Source: Phytoseiulus persimilis
Lineage: Eukaryota; Arthropoda; Arachnida; Mesostigmata; Phytoseiidae
Reading direction: 5' to 3'
Assembly: GCA_037576195.1 (NCBI GenBank)
Contig: CM075104.1
Coordinates: 26,676,211 to 26,740,210 of the forward strand
Length of the DNA stretch: 64,000 nt
A program made the position numbers and the translations under genes. This document shows, one piece after another, positions 13,701 through 26,015 of the stretch (the first letter of the stretch is position 1; the number at the start of each line of letters is the position of its first letter). The notes under the pieces were generated by a model, which was not told where the DNA came from, made no database searches, and saw nothing but the letters and a program-made list of their open reading frames with translations.

Positions 13701-16700
13701 TCACTTGTTTCCGACGGAAGATACAATCGTGGTCACGATCCACCGCAACACCCATCAACGAAGGAAACCACGAAATTATATTCCGATCGAGACGCGGTGG
13801 CTTACGGAGATCGGTCCGCTCACTGCTGTTGCGAGCCTTGGGCAAGCTCGTGAAGCCTGATTTCCTCCGAAGACGAGTTCTCCAATCACGGAAACTGATC
13901 TCTCACTCGTTGCGCTCATCATCAGGTCCGCTGGGCCAGGTTGTGGCGTCTCAATAAATTGACAAGATTGCGCCTCATCATCTGCAATCCCAAATACGCT
14001 CTTGTTGAACAGTTGGACGAGTCGCATCGGCGGCGAAATGAAACAGCGGACGAGAAGAAAACTCGAAGCTGATTCATCGGTGCTCGCTTATCTCAGATGA
14101 TTTAGATGTCGTCCCGACTCGGTCGGATGACATTTCGATTCGTGGCTCACTAGCTTCGTCGTCTGGTCTTCCTTCTCGAATTTTATCGTTTCTATCTCGA
14201 TAAATGGATTCTGCTGATATTCAACTCCGCTCTCAGCGGAGCGACCGAGTCGCACCAGTCCGACCAGACGCCTCACCGCCACCGCCAACAACACAGCCTC
14301 CTACAAAGCGGGTTACCATCAGCACGTTAATACTTAGCGACATTTGAGCTGCTTCTGGGCGTGTGTGTGTTTATCTCAAAGAGCCCATCTGGATGAATTC
14401 AGATCAAGTCAGTCATCGTGGCCGTGATCGTCGTCTTCTTCGTCGTCGTCATCGTCGTCGTCGTCGTCATCATCGTCGTCGTCTTGGAGTTGCGGCTGTT
14501 CCTGCGGCTCCTGTTGGTGGTGGTCCTCGTGGAGCTTATGGCCGTGAAGAACTTGGAACGGACCTCCACATGAGGACACTTTTTCTGATCTCATTCGTTT
14601 TTGAATGCTCGGAGGGGATCTGCCTCCATCCATCCGTCCGTCAGTCCATCCGTCCGTCCAACGCCTCTCTCTGCAGCTCACCAACGCCGATTGTCTTTGG
14701 CTGCTTGCTCGTTCGCTCACTGGGCAGGCAGGGAAGCTGCAGATGTCGCGGACGACGAAGTATAATATTTGACTTTTTCAAAGTCCGCTCATCCTCATCG
14801 GCGGCTGAGCGGGCTACAACAAATGATGAGATGGAGCCGTACTTGTTTGGACAGCAACGAAACTCAAACACACATGTCCCCAAAACTATTGAGGAAGGCA
14901 CGGTGGACGAGGTCGACCTCAACGGAGCAAACACCAACCTCCAAGGTTGAATAATCTTCTATAACGACAAAACACTCCAATTTCATGCGGAACTTTGAGC
15001 CGCGCAGCTGAAACGAGCGATCTCGATATTTTCCCCTCCTCCCATGCCATGTCACCTCTTCGACTTCGGTTCGCTCCGAAGAGTTTGATTCCACGCGATC
15101 CGAAATGGCGAATAATGATGCGCGCTCTGTAATGCCGTTTCGTTTGTTGCCTCGACGGTTGCTACGCGACTCGACCGACCGACAAACGTTTGTAAGGACC
15201 GCCTTTTTACGATTTGTCCGTCCCGTTCAAAGCATCACCGCGCTAGCTGGGGCCTCGCGCTTCACGGCTGACGACTCGCTGAGCGGATGGTGCTCATTTG
15301 GGTTTGGACTACCTCTGCTGAAAGAGCAGCCTGTCCGTCATTCCGTCGGTCCGTTGAGCGCGCTACTCTCGTCCACATGCATCTGTATGAATGCCCGAAA
15401 AAACAGTTATCAGACGGCCGACGTTGGGAGCTCAACTCCGCTGGCGTTTTCTGTGACCATCGAAGTTTGTTCTTCCAAATTGGAACATTCACCAATGGGA
15501 TGATAAGAGCCCGATGGACGACGTGGAACGACCGCTGTTTCTCCATTCCTCTTGATTTATTCCTTTTCGACAGAGCGCTGTAACGGGGATCCGAAACTCG
15601 AGAGGGCTAACGATAACGTGGTGAAATCTCGGCTCGATGCAGCTGCGGATTGAGAGCGACTTGCCGCAGTCGTAGGAGCCCACGGGAACGACGACGTTTG
15701 TTGCGTTCATTTGGTCAGGAATCTTTTCCTCTCCCCGGCATTCATTCATAATCGAAGTCGGCGGCCGCGGCAACAGAACGGCAGAGAAGCTGCCTGAAGG
15801 AGGCAGCTCGTCGGACTTGAAGGGCTTGCCGAGCGAGGAACCGCACCCGAAGTCGTTTGGGATGAAATCAACATCAGGATGCTGCAGCAGCATTCGACCA
15901 GGCGAGCAGCAACGGATCGAGCAAGCAAGCAATGGCGTACAAGAGAGAAAGAAAAAAATCAACAAGAATCCATCCAGCAAATGATGATAATCATCATGGC
16001 TCTGTACAAGTGCCCGCCTCGTTCTTCGTTCGAGCATTCGGCTCGCCAGCTCAATCGGATCGGAAATTCTGAGCGGTCTGGCCGACCAACACACTGAAAA
16101 ACGCCTTCGATTTCTTCCGTTCCTCGCTACCGCCCCAGAACGTCTGTCCGAAGCTGTTCGAGTCCGAACGTCTCGGATAAGCCTTCTCTCTAACCGCTTC
16201 TGGGTCACGGAGCACGCTTTCCAAGGTCGCATGTCGAGCTCTGGCTTCATGATGAGTTTATTCATCACTCGTATTCATACTCGGGAATGTTCGAGCCGTC
16301 TGTGCCGCTCTGGCGTTCGGTGAGCGAGCGATCAGGTAGCCGGGCAAGCCAAGCTCGAGTCGATGGTCACTAGCCTCTCATGGATGCTCACGAATGATAA
16401 TCATGCATGTCGTTGCTGTAACGCTGTATCTATCCGTATGACGGGCTGGCCGAATAATGCCGGTCCGTGTCCACCCATTCGGACTGACTGGAGAGCGGGC
16501 GGCAAGCGAGCGGGCTGGGAATAAAGCAAGCAGCAAAACTCATTCTGCGACGTGCCTCGACTACAAATCGAATGTACGTAGTCCGCCCGAGTCCGAGCAC
16601 CGATGACCCCCTCACGTTCACGTTGTTGTGGCAACCAACGGATGTCACCGCTGCTGTCGTATTCGTTGCCGCTGGATGATTACGTTCATCCTCGAATAAG

Positions 16701-19700
16701 GCTCGTTGACTGGTTGGCCAGTTCGTTTTGTTGCGAACTGTTGTTTGTCCGCTCGCCGAAGGACCGAACGGTCATTCAGTGGAGCCGGCCGGTTGGTCGA
16801 CCGGCAGGCAGGCAAGTCAACGAGTAATCGCAATGGGGCCCACCGACAACCACAACTGATAAAAGCAAGGAATTCTCTCATACTAATTTTGAGATTCCTT
16901 GTGCCGGCGACACCGGGAGTCGCGGCGGCAACAGAACATCTTCGTTAACTGCCTCGACGGTTTTGTATGGGTCTACCCAAACATCGGTCTCGGTTCTAAA
17001 CACGGCTCGTCTTGTACCTCGTCGACGAATAACTCCGCGGAGTTATTTCGCGAAAAGCGAAACAAACCACCGTTGCGATGATCGAGTTCTCTCGTCCGCC
17101 GCTTTGAGGAAATTCTATTCCATCGACTCGTCACGGCTCTTTGTTGTTGATGCCGGTTTTCCCGTCTCTGGTGGTGCGAGTTGGTTACTAGACCACGCTA
17201 GCAAGCTTCGGAAAAACCGCGAATGAGACTCGATCGCAGCGACGAGACGCCCGAGAGTTCAGTTTGACGATCAGAGTCAAATTCAGAAGTTTTCTCTCGC
17301 TGACTTGCTCTAGACCGGAGTCGGGCTGTTCGGATTGAGGATTGGTTCGTCCGGGAAGCGATCGAATCCAATTGGGGATTTTTCTCAGCTGTAATGATCG
17401 GAGCCTGGCCCGGGAAACCCAGTCCGAGTAACCATGGGCTCAGAAGGCTGCTATCCCAGCTATTCGGAGGGTATACGAGAAGTTGCGCCTGCTCCATTCA
17501 GCGCGCGTCAAACGGTTAATCGCAGAGTGATCGTTTCTCAGAAGTTTCGGAGGAAATTTCTGAAATTGTTTTTCACAATCTTCTCTAGCCTCATGCTATC
17601 GGCTCCGTTCACGAGTAGTATCCACGGGTGTGGACGGAGCTCCGCTCGTGGCGTGCCGTCTGAATGGAAATACTGCCGTCATTGTCACCGAGCCGCCACG
17701 GCTCAGCTTCTAGCATCGAATCGAAAGGAGCCGATCGAGACAGTTCTCGAGAGTTTACCGCAGCACACAACATCTGCGCACTTTGAATCAGACGCTGAGT
17801 TCCCGGTGCGCTGTCCGACTGTGCTGATTTCGAGTGTCCATCAAAGCGCGCTGTCCGGTTCGTGCTCAATCGAGTTCTGTCCATCAAAAGGGAGCTAGCC
17901 GGATAGCTAGCAGTAGCTCTGAAGCAGGCAGTCAATTCACTGGTGGTGATCGCACATAGACATTTGTTGGTGGTTCTCATCATCTGAACGATGATGACGG
18001 TGAAGTCTCATCAGGGAGGAAGAGAGAATATGAACCGCAAGACCATGGAGTGAAAATGTTGCGCGCCGAATTTCCTTCGAGAGGAATCTTAATCGAAAAC
18101 CGCCAATCACGTATCAGCCGCAGAACAGTTGTCGGTCAGCCGCTCGTCCGTTCCTTCAGTGGGTGATGTGAGACACGACGAGGACGGTGGCGACTGAGCA
18201 GAACGGGGATAGTCAGAAGAACGAGAGCCGCAACAACAATCGAGCGGAGCAGACATAATTCAATCAGTTTGCTGGAGAAATGTATTCGAAAACAGTGTTG
18301 ACTTCGCATTCGAGCAGGGAGTTGCCGTGAAGGCAAGCATCATGCCGCTGCAGCCCCCGCCGCTGCGGCCGTACCAAAACCAGATCAAGTGCCTCGAAGA
18401 CGGCGGCGCTAAACGCGAAGGATCCACCCATCGCGATATCGAGTAAAATCAAGTCGATCTGAGCGAGCAGGGAACCAACGATCCGACCGGGTGGGTGTTT
18501 GAGGAATCATTGCTGCAGATACTTTTTGCTGCTCTTGAGAAATCGTCGTTGTCGTCAAAGTAGTCGTAACAGCCACAGGCGACATGCAGCGTGCAAACAA
18601 CACTCACGCACGATACCGGCGAGCCGACTGCTTGACACATGAATGGACGACTTCATTTGAATAATGAATAAGTGAATCAGTGAACAGATGCATTCTTAAA
18701 TAACAGAGAGCATTAATGTTCGCGGGATCGCTGATTCAATTAAAGCGGACTAAATCTTCCCAGTCGTTTTCCCGAGCGCGAGTTCCGGACGCGCGTCGCC
18801 ACGGAGAGCTCCGAATAATTCGCCGATTCCAGCTTGTGGAACCGAGGAACCGATAAACTCTCGGATCCCCGATCTGCTGTTTCACTCCTCAAAATGTTGC
18901 CGTGATCGATCGATACCAGGCTAGAACATGGTCCAGAGACCACGCACAGACAACACTGGAAATGCCTATGTTCGGCGTTTGTTGCTGCGATGATTATCAC
19001 TGCAAAGAGAGGTCGTATCCAAATGCGACTCCCCCTCCCAGTTCTCGTCGGTATTGAATTCGGACTCACCGTTGGCCCTCTGCCAAAGGTTTGGCTAGCT
19101 GTTCGCTTGGACGGATGGATGCTTAGTCGGTTTTCAACTGAAAACCATCTCAGCATTTGTGGAGGAGATTTTTACGACTTCAGTTGTAAATCGCTTTGTG
19201 TTTTCGGTCCGTCTTTTTGGCTGGCTGCGTTCGCCCTTTCGTTTCTCTTGTTTGTTTTGTATTTACGATTTTTGTTTCACGGGGTCGTTCTATGCGTCGA
19301 TGGCCTCAAGGATCCAATCGTTCTTGGCTCGTAACCTACTCTCCGGTTTCCTTCGCGCTTTCCCGCAAAATCATCGTCGTAATCGTCACTCGCGGAACGC
19401 AGATTTCCGTTGCCTCGTCGATGCCGTTGCCTCCGCCGTCAATGAATCCTACGTTTCTAAAAGGACTTCCTTTCTGCTATTTCAGGCCGGGGAGACCTCC
19501 AGGAAGAGCTTCACTGGTGGGGCTCAGCGGAGTTGGCGCGACAAGCCCCGCCGGCCACGGAGGATATCCACCATTGATGTCAGTGGGAAAATCCGGGACG
19601 ACTCATTCGAATCTCCCGCACTCGGGCAACCCGTTCGGGTCAGAGCATCATGCAGCTCTCGAACAGAACGCAGCTGGATTCGAGTTCCGCCGAGAAGCTC

Positions 19701-22700
19701 GAGACGGCGATGACAGTAGACAGCCTTCTGAACGGCAGAGTCCACAAGAGCACGGAAGCCGCAACGAACATCCGAACCATCTGAAGCAAGGTGAGCCAGC
19801 ATCCCGATGGAATGTGTACTGCATGGGTGTATCATTTTTTCCACGAAGTCCCTCATACTTTCCTGAAAATTGGCGACGCTTCCCGAACGAAGTTTCCTAA
19901 CAGAGTGGAGATCAATCCTCTGGAGGAACGTATATTGACGCAACTCCTCGAACAGAAGGGGCGGAAACTTGGCGGGAGGGTTATGTTTGGCGCCGCAGAA
20001 ATATAGCTTCAATAGTTCAAGAGAACTCGCGAATATGCAGGGAATGGATGTTGGCTATCCGGAGGACTCAGAAACTGTTCAGCTATCTGAGTGTGAGAAA
20101 CACTCCGGTGGAGCATGCGCAGTTAACGTGACCGATTGTGAAGGCACGAAGGAACCTTCAGAATGGCAACTCTGAAATGACAATCATTTGAATTCTTCTG
20201 AAGCGAGGATTTCATCATAAATGGGGCTCTGTTCTTTAACCTGGCTGAACTTTGAGCAAAAACGAGAAAGGTTCAGTTTGTCTGGAATCTGAGCTTCTTA
20301 TCTTCTCATCAAAGTCTTCACTTCTCCGCAGCAGAGATTCTGAGAGTTGATTCCTAGCTGAGTATTCTGAAGTTTCCTCTTCAATGTGACACTGGAGCTT
20401 TTGGGAATGGCCGAAAACGTTAAGAAATGAGCTAGAACTTTTTTCCTGAAGCAAACAGAGACTAATTCGAAGCCAACTGGCCAGAGAAATGTAATGTCGG
20501 CGGGAGAATCTTCGTCGACATAATGAGCAGCATAGTTCACCGAGACAACGAGAGGCCGTTCTCGCAATAATAGACGCCTGAAGCGTCAAGACGAAGAGAA
20601 GCATCCTTCTCGTTAGAGAGAAACCGAGGAGAAGAAGAGAAAGAGAAAAGACACAGAGGGAAGGCGATTCAAACGATTACGTGAAATTGCTGCAATCCAA
20701 ATGTGCCATCTGGCCGCGGCTCCTTCGCAGCTCGCCGCTCGCGCTTGGCTCGGTGTGATGACCACAACGATTCCCAACTTCGGAACATTTTTGCTTGAAT
20801 CACACACTAAATTCGCTTTGCGTTTTCCTCCTTACAGAACTCCGGAGCGACGAAGAAACGCCAACCTCGGGCGTCATCGGCAACAACCACGACGGAGACG
20901 GAATGAACATACAGGCGATGCTCTTCAAAGCCATGTGGAACCAGCAGCAGGGTCCCGGTACGCAGGACGGCAAGGGACAAGGGTTTCCCCCGGGACTCGC
21001 CCTAGCCAACCTACCCAGACTAACGAACGGTCCCGCGGGACAACAGCTCGCTGCCATGGAAATCATGATGGGCTTGCAGCACAACCCACAAATCGCCGCC
21101 GCGGCCGCCGCAGCGTATCAGCAACAGCTTTTCCAAGCGGCTTCGATGGCCCAACACATGAAGGGTAAAGAAAATGGGGCTGAAAGAAACAGATCAAGAT
21201 CCCCCGATGCGAAAACGAAAGAGTTCCGATCACGCGAAAGCGAAAGTCCCGCCACGGGCGGCCACCATCAACGGAGCGATCATCACCAGTCGAGGAAGAG
21301 CTCGTTCGAGAGTTCGAAGAAAATTCAGAACAATAATAACAACAATAGCATCAATTCGACCCAAGTATCGCCCAGTGTTCTGGCCGACGGCAACGCACTG
21401 AATCTGTCCTCGGCGAAGGACAAGAAAAGATCACGTTCAGTTAGCAGTGACGAAGGAAGCCTTTCCGATGGAGCCCTAAGTGAGCTCAGCGGAAATTTAG
21501 ACGACGATACCTCAAACTACGGAGACGACGACGGTAAGCGTTCCGCAGATGTTTCTCGGTGCGGGTTGAGGGTCTGTCAATGATTTCCGAATCTCTCATC
21601 ACTCAGTTTGCTAGTGACTGAACATCCGCTTGTCCTTTTCCAGAGCTCGATAAGGCGACACACTCTCCGAAGCGCGATCGTGAAGACGCGTTGTCAACCT
21701 CCAGCCGAGACTCCGCTGCCGGTGTTCGCGTACTGCAACATGCCAACGGACTCGAACGCAATGCTAGGGACAGCAATCACAGCGTCCCCACACCAATTAC
21801 TCTCATGCAGCAGCACCTTTCCATCGAAAGGACACCTCCACCCAGTTCACCCACTCATTTAGGCGGCAATGGCGGCGGCGGCGGCAGCAGCAGCAGCACG
21901 GCCACCGCCGGCCTCCCTAACGCTAGGCTGCATCACCACGGAAACAATGTGCATAATTCTGGTGAGTTAGCAGCAGACGACTCGGTTGATGGGGATGGTC
22001 AGGGTTTTTTAGCTCCTTGAACGTCCCTGAGAATACAAGAGGCTGTTCATCGAACGCTTTCTCCGTGTCGTCGGAACAGAGATTCGTTGGCGTTCTCTCA
22101 CGTGATTATCGCTTTCCGAGACTCTTGCCGGCGTGGGCCGGGAACCGGCAACAAACGTGGAACGAGAACGCAGCGTTCGCTAAGATCATTCCTCTTTTCG
22201 GAAGTTCCGCGAGTTTGTTCCCCTCCATGTTCCGATAGAGAAGGTTTCCTCTTGCTCGATTCAGGATCGGAACGATAAGATCGACTGTTGTCTTCGACGA
22301 GTCTGCGTTTTCTAACAGGTTGCGCTCTAATTCTTACAGTTGGCAGTCCAGTCGGCTCGATCGAAGCTCTCTTACAAAATATCCTCGGTCTACTCAAAGT
22401 AGCGGAAGAGAATGCGAGAGCTCAGGAACAACAGAGGCACATGGAGAAGGCTGAACTCAAGGTGGAGATACTTCGTGAAAGGGGCATTCGAGAGCAATTG
22501 GAGAAGCAATTGCTGGAGGAGCAGAACCGACGAATCTTCTACCAGAAAAGATTGCGACGCGAAAAGAGATGCCGCCGACAGATGCAAGAACAAATCGACA
22601 CCAAACGCGTTAAACTCGCTTCAGACTCAGTCGAGGAAGAGAAGGGCGAAGATTTGGAAAGGGTTTCCAAGGCGACTGCTGCTGCTTCCGTCGAGCCTCC

Positions 22701-22800
22701 GTCATCTGTGAATCTCAATGGAACTCTACCATCGTCGTTAGAGCCGGTACTTTCCGCGCTGGACGCCTCCGCGTCAGTACCGGAAAGCCACGCCCGATGA
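8516..22800 (+). CDS. dac: Dachshund transcriptional regulator, five coding exons
   Basis: Nuclear SKI/SNO/DAC-family corepressor of the retinal-determination and limb-patterning network. Exons: 8516-9159, 19486-19790, 20838-21533, 21644-21961, 22340-22800. They sum to 2424 nt, exactly 807 codons plus stop, with compatible phases at every GT-AG junction. Residues about 119-214 form the N-terminal Dachbox (SKI/DAC domain); LCLPQAFELFLKHLVGGLHT and CNVEQVRVLRGLGAIQPGVN match fly and vertebrate DACH almost exactly. Exon 2 opens with the AT-hook-like RPGRPPGR. Exon 3 is low-complexity (poly-Ala, Gln, Asn, Ser/Arg). Exon 5 encodes the C-terminal Dachbox coiled coil (LLQNILGLLKVAEENARAQE onward). 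ATG 8516 is the first in-frame ATG after a stop; a likely 5' UTR splice acceptor lies at 8413. The 10.3 kb first intron contrasts with the short later introns. Confidence 0.97.
10709..10748. repeat. (GGC)n(GAC)n trinucleotide repeat
   Basis: Run of GGC triplets passing into GAC triplets inside dac intron 1. Noncoding in this context. Confidence 0.85.
13141..13548. repeat. Inverted repeat with about 95-bp arms in dac intron 1
   Basis: The left arm (about 13141-13235) has several copies of CCGGGAGCTCGAAA-like units followed by CTCCCTCAAATTAGG. The right arm (about 13455-13548) carries the same succession in reverse complement: CCGGGTTTTCGAGCTCCCGG with a CCAAATCGGG-type outer end. About 220 bp lie between the arms. 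This could be a fold-back element or MITE, or a hairpin-forming satellite. Arm similarity was judged by eye and is imperfect. No clear target-site duplication was found. Confidence 0.6.
14427..14484. repeat. (GTC)n trinucleotide tract
   Basis: Mostly GTC/ATC triplets within dac intron 1. The reverse strand would read as poly-Asp, but nothing supports translation. Confidence 0.85.
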
Positions 22801-23870
22801 AAGCTGTCGGCGACGTCATCACCGATAAGCAGCGACGATTCTGACAAGATGTGCGATTGAATGAGTCCAGTCGGAAAGATGTGAAACACGAGAATTCATC
22901 AGCATGTCGCGAACAATCACTGTACGGCTTGACTGATGGAAAACTTGCAAATGCTTGCTTGAACGGTTTATCGATCCGTCGTTTGCGTCGGTCGGTCGGT
23001 CGCTCCATCGATCGATCTCATGATCGACCTGACCGTCGGTCGTCCGATCGGGCAAGGGGTCAGCCCCGAATCTCAGACCTCAGAAAGAGACGGAGAGAAG
23101 AAATCACCCTTTCTTTCACTCACTCATCCATCCATACGTTGGGCCATCGATTTCATCCATTGATTATGTCATTGCGCAGCCACCTATTCAGTCGATGAGC
23201 CATTCAGTCACTCAATGATTTGATCGATCAACCATTCTTTATCTCAGTCAGTCGGTCAGAGACTTCCCGGACACACAGACGTCCAGACAGACAGTGGACA
23301 CGAGTCTTCAATCGATATCCATGACGACACGAGAATCCAACGACAAACCAACAACGCAGCGCTTTCGCATCTTAGGCACATATCTGTGAAAATAGTCTTG
23401 ATCATTGCGGCAACAGGGAAGCTTGATTGAAAAGGCAAAATAAGAAAACATCATGAATACCCGGTCGATTAGGTTGAATATTACATATATTAATATTATT
23501 GATACTATTACCGAGGCCAAGCTTACGTCTTAGGAACGAGGATGAACCACCAGTAACGTGGGCCGTTCATGGGATCGGAAGTTCTCCAGGCGAGCAAAAG
23601 GCGGTCCACGCTTTACCAGTGCAGTGAATGCTAGAGATATTATAGCTGAGATGATGGAAAATCACGAGAATGTACTGTAATTATCTTCGACGGATTCATC
23701 AACAACAAAAATTTATGATGCGAAAGATGATGGTAATAATAATAACTATTAATAAACTTGGAGATATTAAAAATTATAATAATAATATTCTTAGAGTATC
23801 TGTAGAAACTACACCCATCGCGGACAGTTCGACCCAAAGCAGACTTCGAATGACGTAGAGAATAAAGAGG
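22801..23870 (+). other. dac: dac 3' UTR and downstream DNA
   Basis: No coding signal. A (TCGG)-rich stretch lies near 22.98-23.05 kb, followed by an AT-rich segment. Candidate polyadenylation signals AATAAA occur at 23751-23756 and 23861-23866. The drop in GC relative to the coding exons fits a 3' UTR about 1 kb long. Confidence 0.55.
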
Positions 23871-24212
23871 AGCAATCAAGTATGATTAACATGAACGACA
23901 TCAGAAGTGGTGGTGGTAATGATGTTTTACCAGCTCTCCAACTACTTTCCGTTGTCCGATCAACTGATTGCCACAAGCCTCATGCAAGCAACTACTCACA
24001 TACGGAGGGAAACAACCACGCAACTATCCACGAACTCACGTAACCACATAGTGCAGGGTACGAGCCTTCCTGCGGATCGAAATACGGTTTCCGTGTCGTC
24101 GATGCTGAGAACGAGAATCGGGATGTAGAGCAGCGATAAACATACTCGTGAATGATGACATTGAAGGAAAAGAAACAAAAAAAATAAACGAAGCGAATTT
24201 TATTCCGTCTCT

Positions 24213-25079
24213 TCAATCACCCTCTCGTTCATCGTTGACTATAATACTCTGTCGCATGGTTTCCTCGATGGTACCCCTCTCCTTGCGCACTTCACGCTTT
24301 GCTCCGTTCTGAAGATGTTCATCGGAAATGCTATCGCTTGACAGTTCTTCTTCTGATGGCCGGCTGAAAAGGCAGTGAGGGGCGATCTTGGAATGAAAAA
24401 AATCGTGAGGTGTTACAAAAACTTCCTCCAAGTCTTCACCTTATCCACTGGCAGATTCTTGAGTTGTCACCAAATGGAAGCTCAAAAGTCCGCCGAGCTG
24501 TTCAGAGGCCCTATCTTCTTTCGATCCCCACACAATCGGCACATCTCCCGAAAGATTCGAGCGAGCAGCCATTCCGTTGGAATTATGTATGATGTGCGAG
24601 TTGAAACCCTTCGCCATGCCTTGACTGTGAACCCCTGCTTCACCCAGAGATCTAAGTCGTATAAACTCTCCTCGACGTAGTGAAATTTTCGGTGGAACTC
24701 CGACTCCTCGACATCCAAGTCAAGGAGGGATGATCCGAGTTCCATTCCTGAGAGCGGTTGGGCTCCACTATCTCAAACAGGTTCACCTTGGCTAACTCTT
24801 GATAGAGGTAGGCAACCTTTTACCGAGTTTCCGTCACCGCTTGGTCCCCAAACAGCTCACTTCCCTTCGCGCGTCCCGATCCGGAACCGATCAAGGTCCA
24901 GAGCGAGTCCCAAACATGCTTCGTGCAAACATGAAATCTTCCACCATCCCCCCAACGGAATCTACTAGGGCTTTAAAAGCTTTCGGTTTGATCTCTTGGT
25001 AAGCCTCTTGAAGGAGGAGCGCAGTGTTGCTGAAGGCTCCAAGCCGTATTCTAGTATGCTTGAATTCCGCCGAGCTCAA
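24213..25079 (-). CDS. Unidentified minus-strand coding candidate
   Basis: Unrecognised. Reading leftward there is an exon-like stretch at 24891-25079 (ALLLQEAYQEIKPKAFKALV) and another at about 24482-24745. The best end is a short exon with RRTFELPFGDN, then donor AAG|GTGAAG and acceptor CTGCCTTTTCAG, then a charged tail beginning PSEEELSSDSISDE that ends at 24213. An AATAAA on the minus strand lies only about 10 nt past the stop. I could not join all pieces in one frame, so it may be a decayed element or a gene with misjudged splice sites. Only the acidic C-terminal exon looks convincingly coding. Confidence 0.35.
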
Positions 25080-26015
25080 GATTTAACTTCACTCAGGAGG
25101 GAATCCTGGCTCGGAGTCCATGGTCCTGGAGCGCCAGTTTACTTCACGAATCTTTCATCTAGGTGCCGGGGCTGGTCATTCGCTCGTTCGGAGCAGTTTC
25201 ATGAACATTTTTGAGACGACGAAGGCCTCCGAATGCGAGAGGTGAAACAGAGTGATCAAGTTGGGCTTCTTTCGGAAAGCACCCTGAGAAGCACAAGAAA
25301 TACACGCGACACTAGGAACCTAGCGAATCAGCTTCACTCAGGACCTCCGAATGGTCCCGAAAGTCCACAGGGTGTCGGGATTCGAGCTCAGATAAACTTT
25401 CCTTTCTTCCCGAAGATAATGAATCAGTCGGATCTGGATCGACTTGATGATCTTCGGTTGTCAGAGGGCTGGGAACGATGAGATAGAGATCTCACGTCTT
25501 CGTTGGTTTGATTCTTAGCGCATCCGAAGAAGCTCCTGCTGATGGAACTTGAACTTCCGTTTTTCGTTCGGCTTCCTGCTGTTTAACGGTAAGTTAGCGA
25601 CCTCCAGATTGTATCCTTGGGAACATCGACGGTGGGAAGAGGTGCTGGTTGCGAGCCATCTCAACCGGAAGTGGAATTGTCGAACACCGTGACGTTTCGA
25701 ATCGACACGAACACCATGAGAACATGGATTTTTCCCGCCCTGGAGAGCGGACAGCGTAGTCATTCGCTTAAAGACCAACCGGTGCCGCAGCGTTGCTGGG
25801 CGCCACTGTCGTATTTCAAAACTCTGCATCTGCGCTAACAAGAGACTCACTTTGCGCGGTTACCACCAGAGTGAAGTGTTCGCTGCACGGAATTTTCACA
25901 CCTTACGTGCCGCTTGTGACTGTGAGGGAAACACGATGGAGATCTCAAAACGACGTGAGTACCGGGAGTATGCTTTACGCCTCCATGGATCAGCTTGGAA
26001 TGATGCATCGAATGA

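Larger units (their letters stand above)
9160..19485 (+). other. dac: dac intron 1, 10.3 kb
   Basis: Donor GTATGT at 9160 and acceptor TTTCAG ending at 19485; phase 2 joins correctly to RPGRPP. I see no nested gene on either strand. It holds the trinucleotide tracts and inverted repeat listed separately. Large first introns of dac genes commonly carry enhancers (family knowledge), so regulatory content is plausible but not demonstrable from sequence alone. Confidence 0.85.

Noticed and set aside
15489-16268. 259-codon minus-strand frame in dac intron 1
   Set aside because: Despite its length it contains no recognisable domain, depends on a non-ATG or late start, and lies in an intron with other overlapping frames. 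Nested gene not supported.
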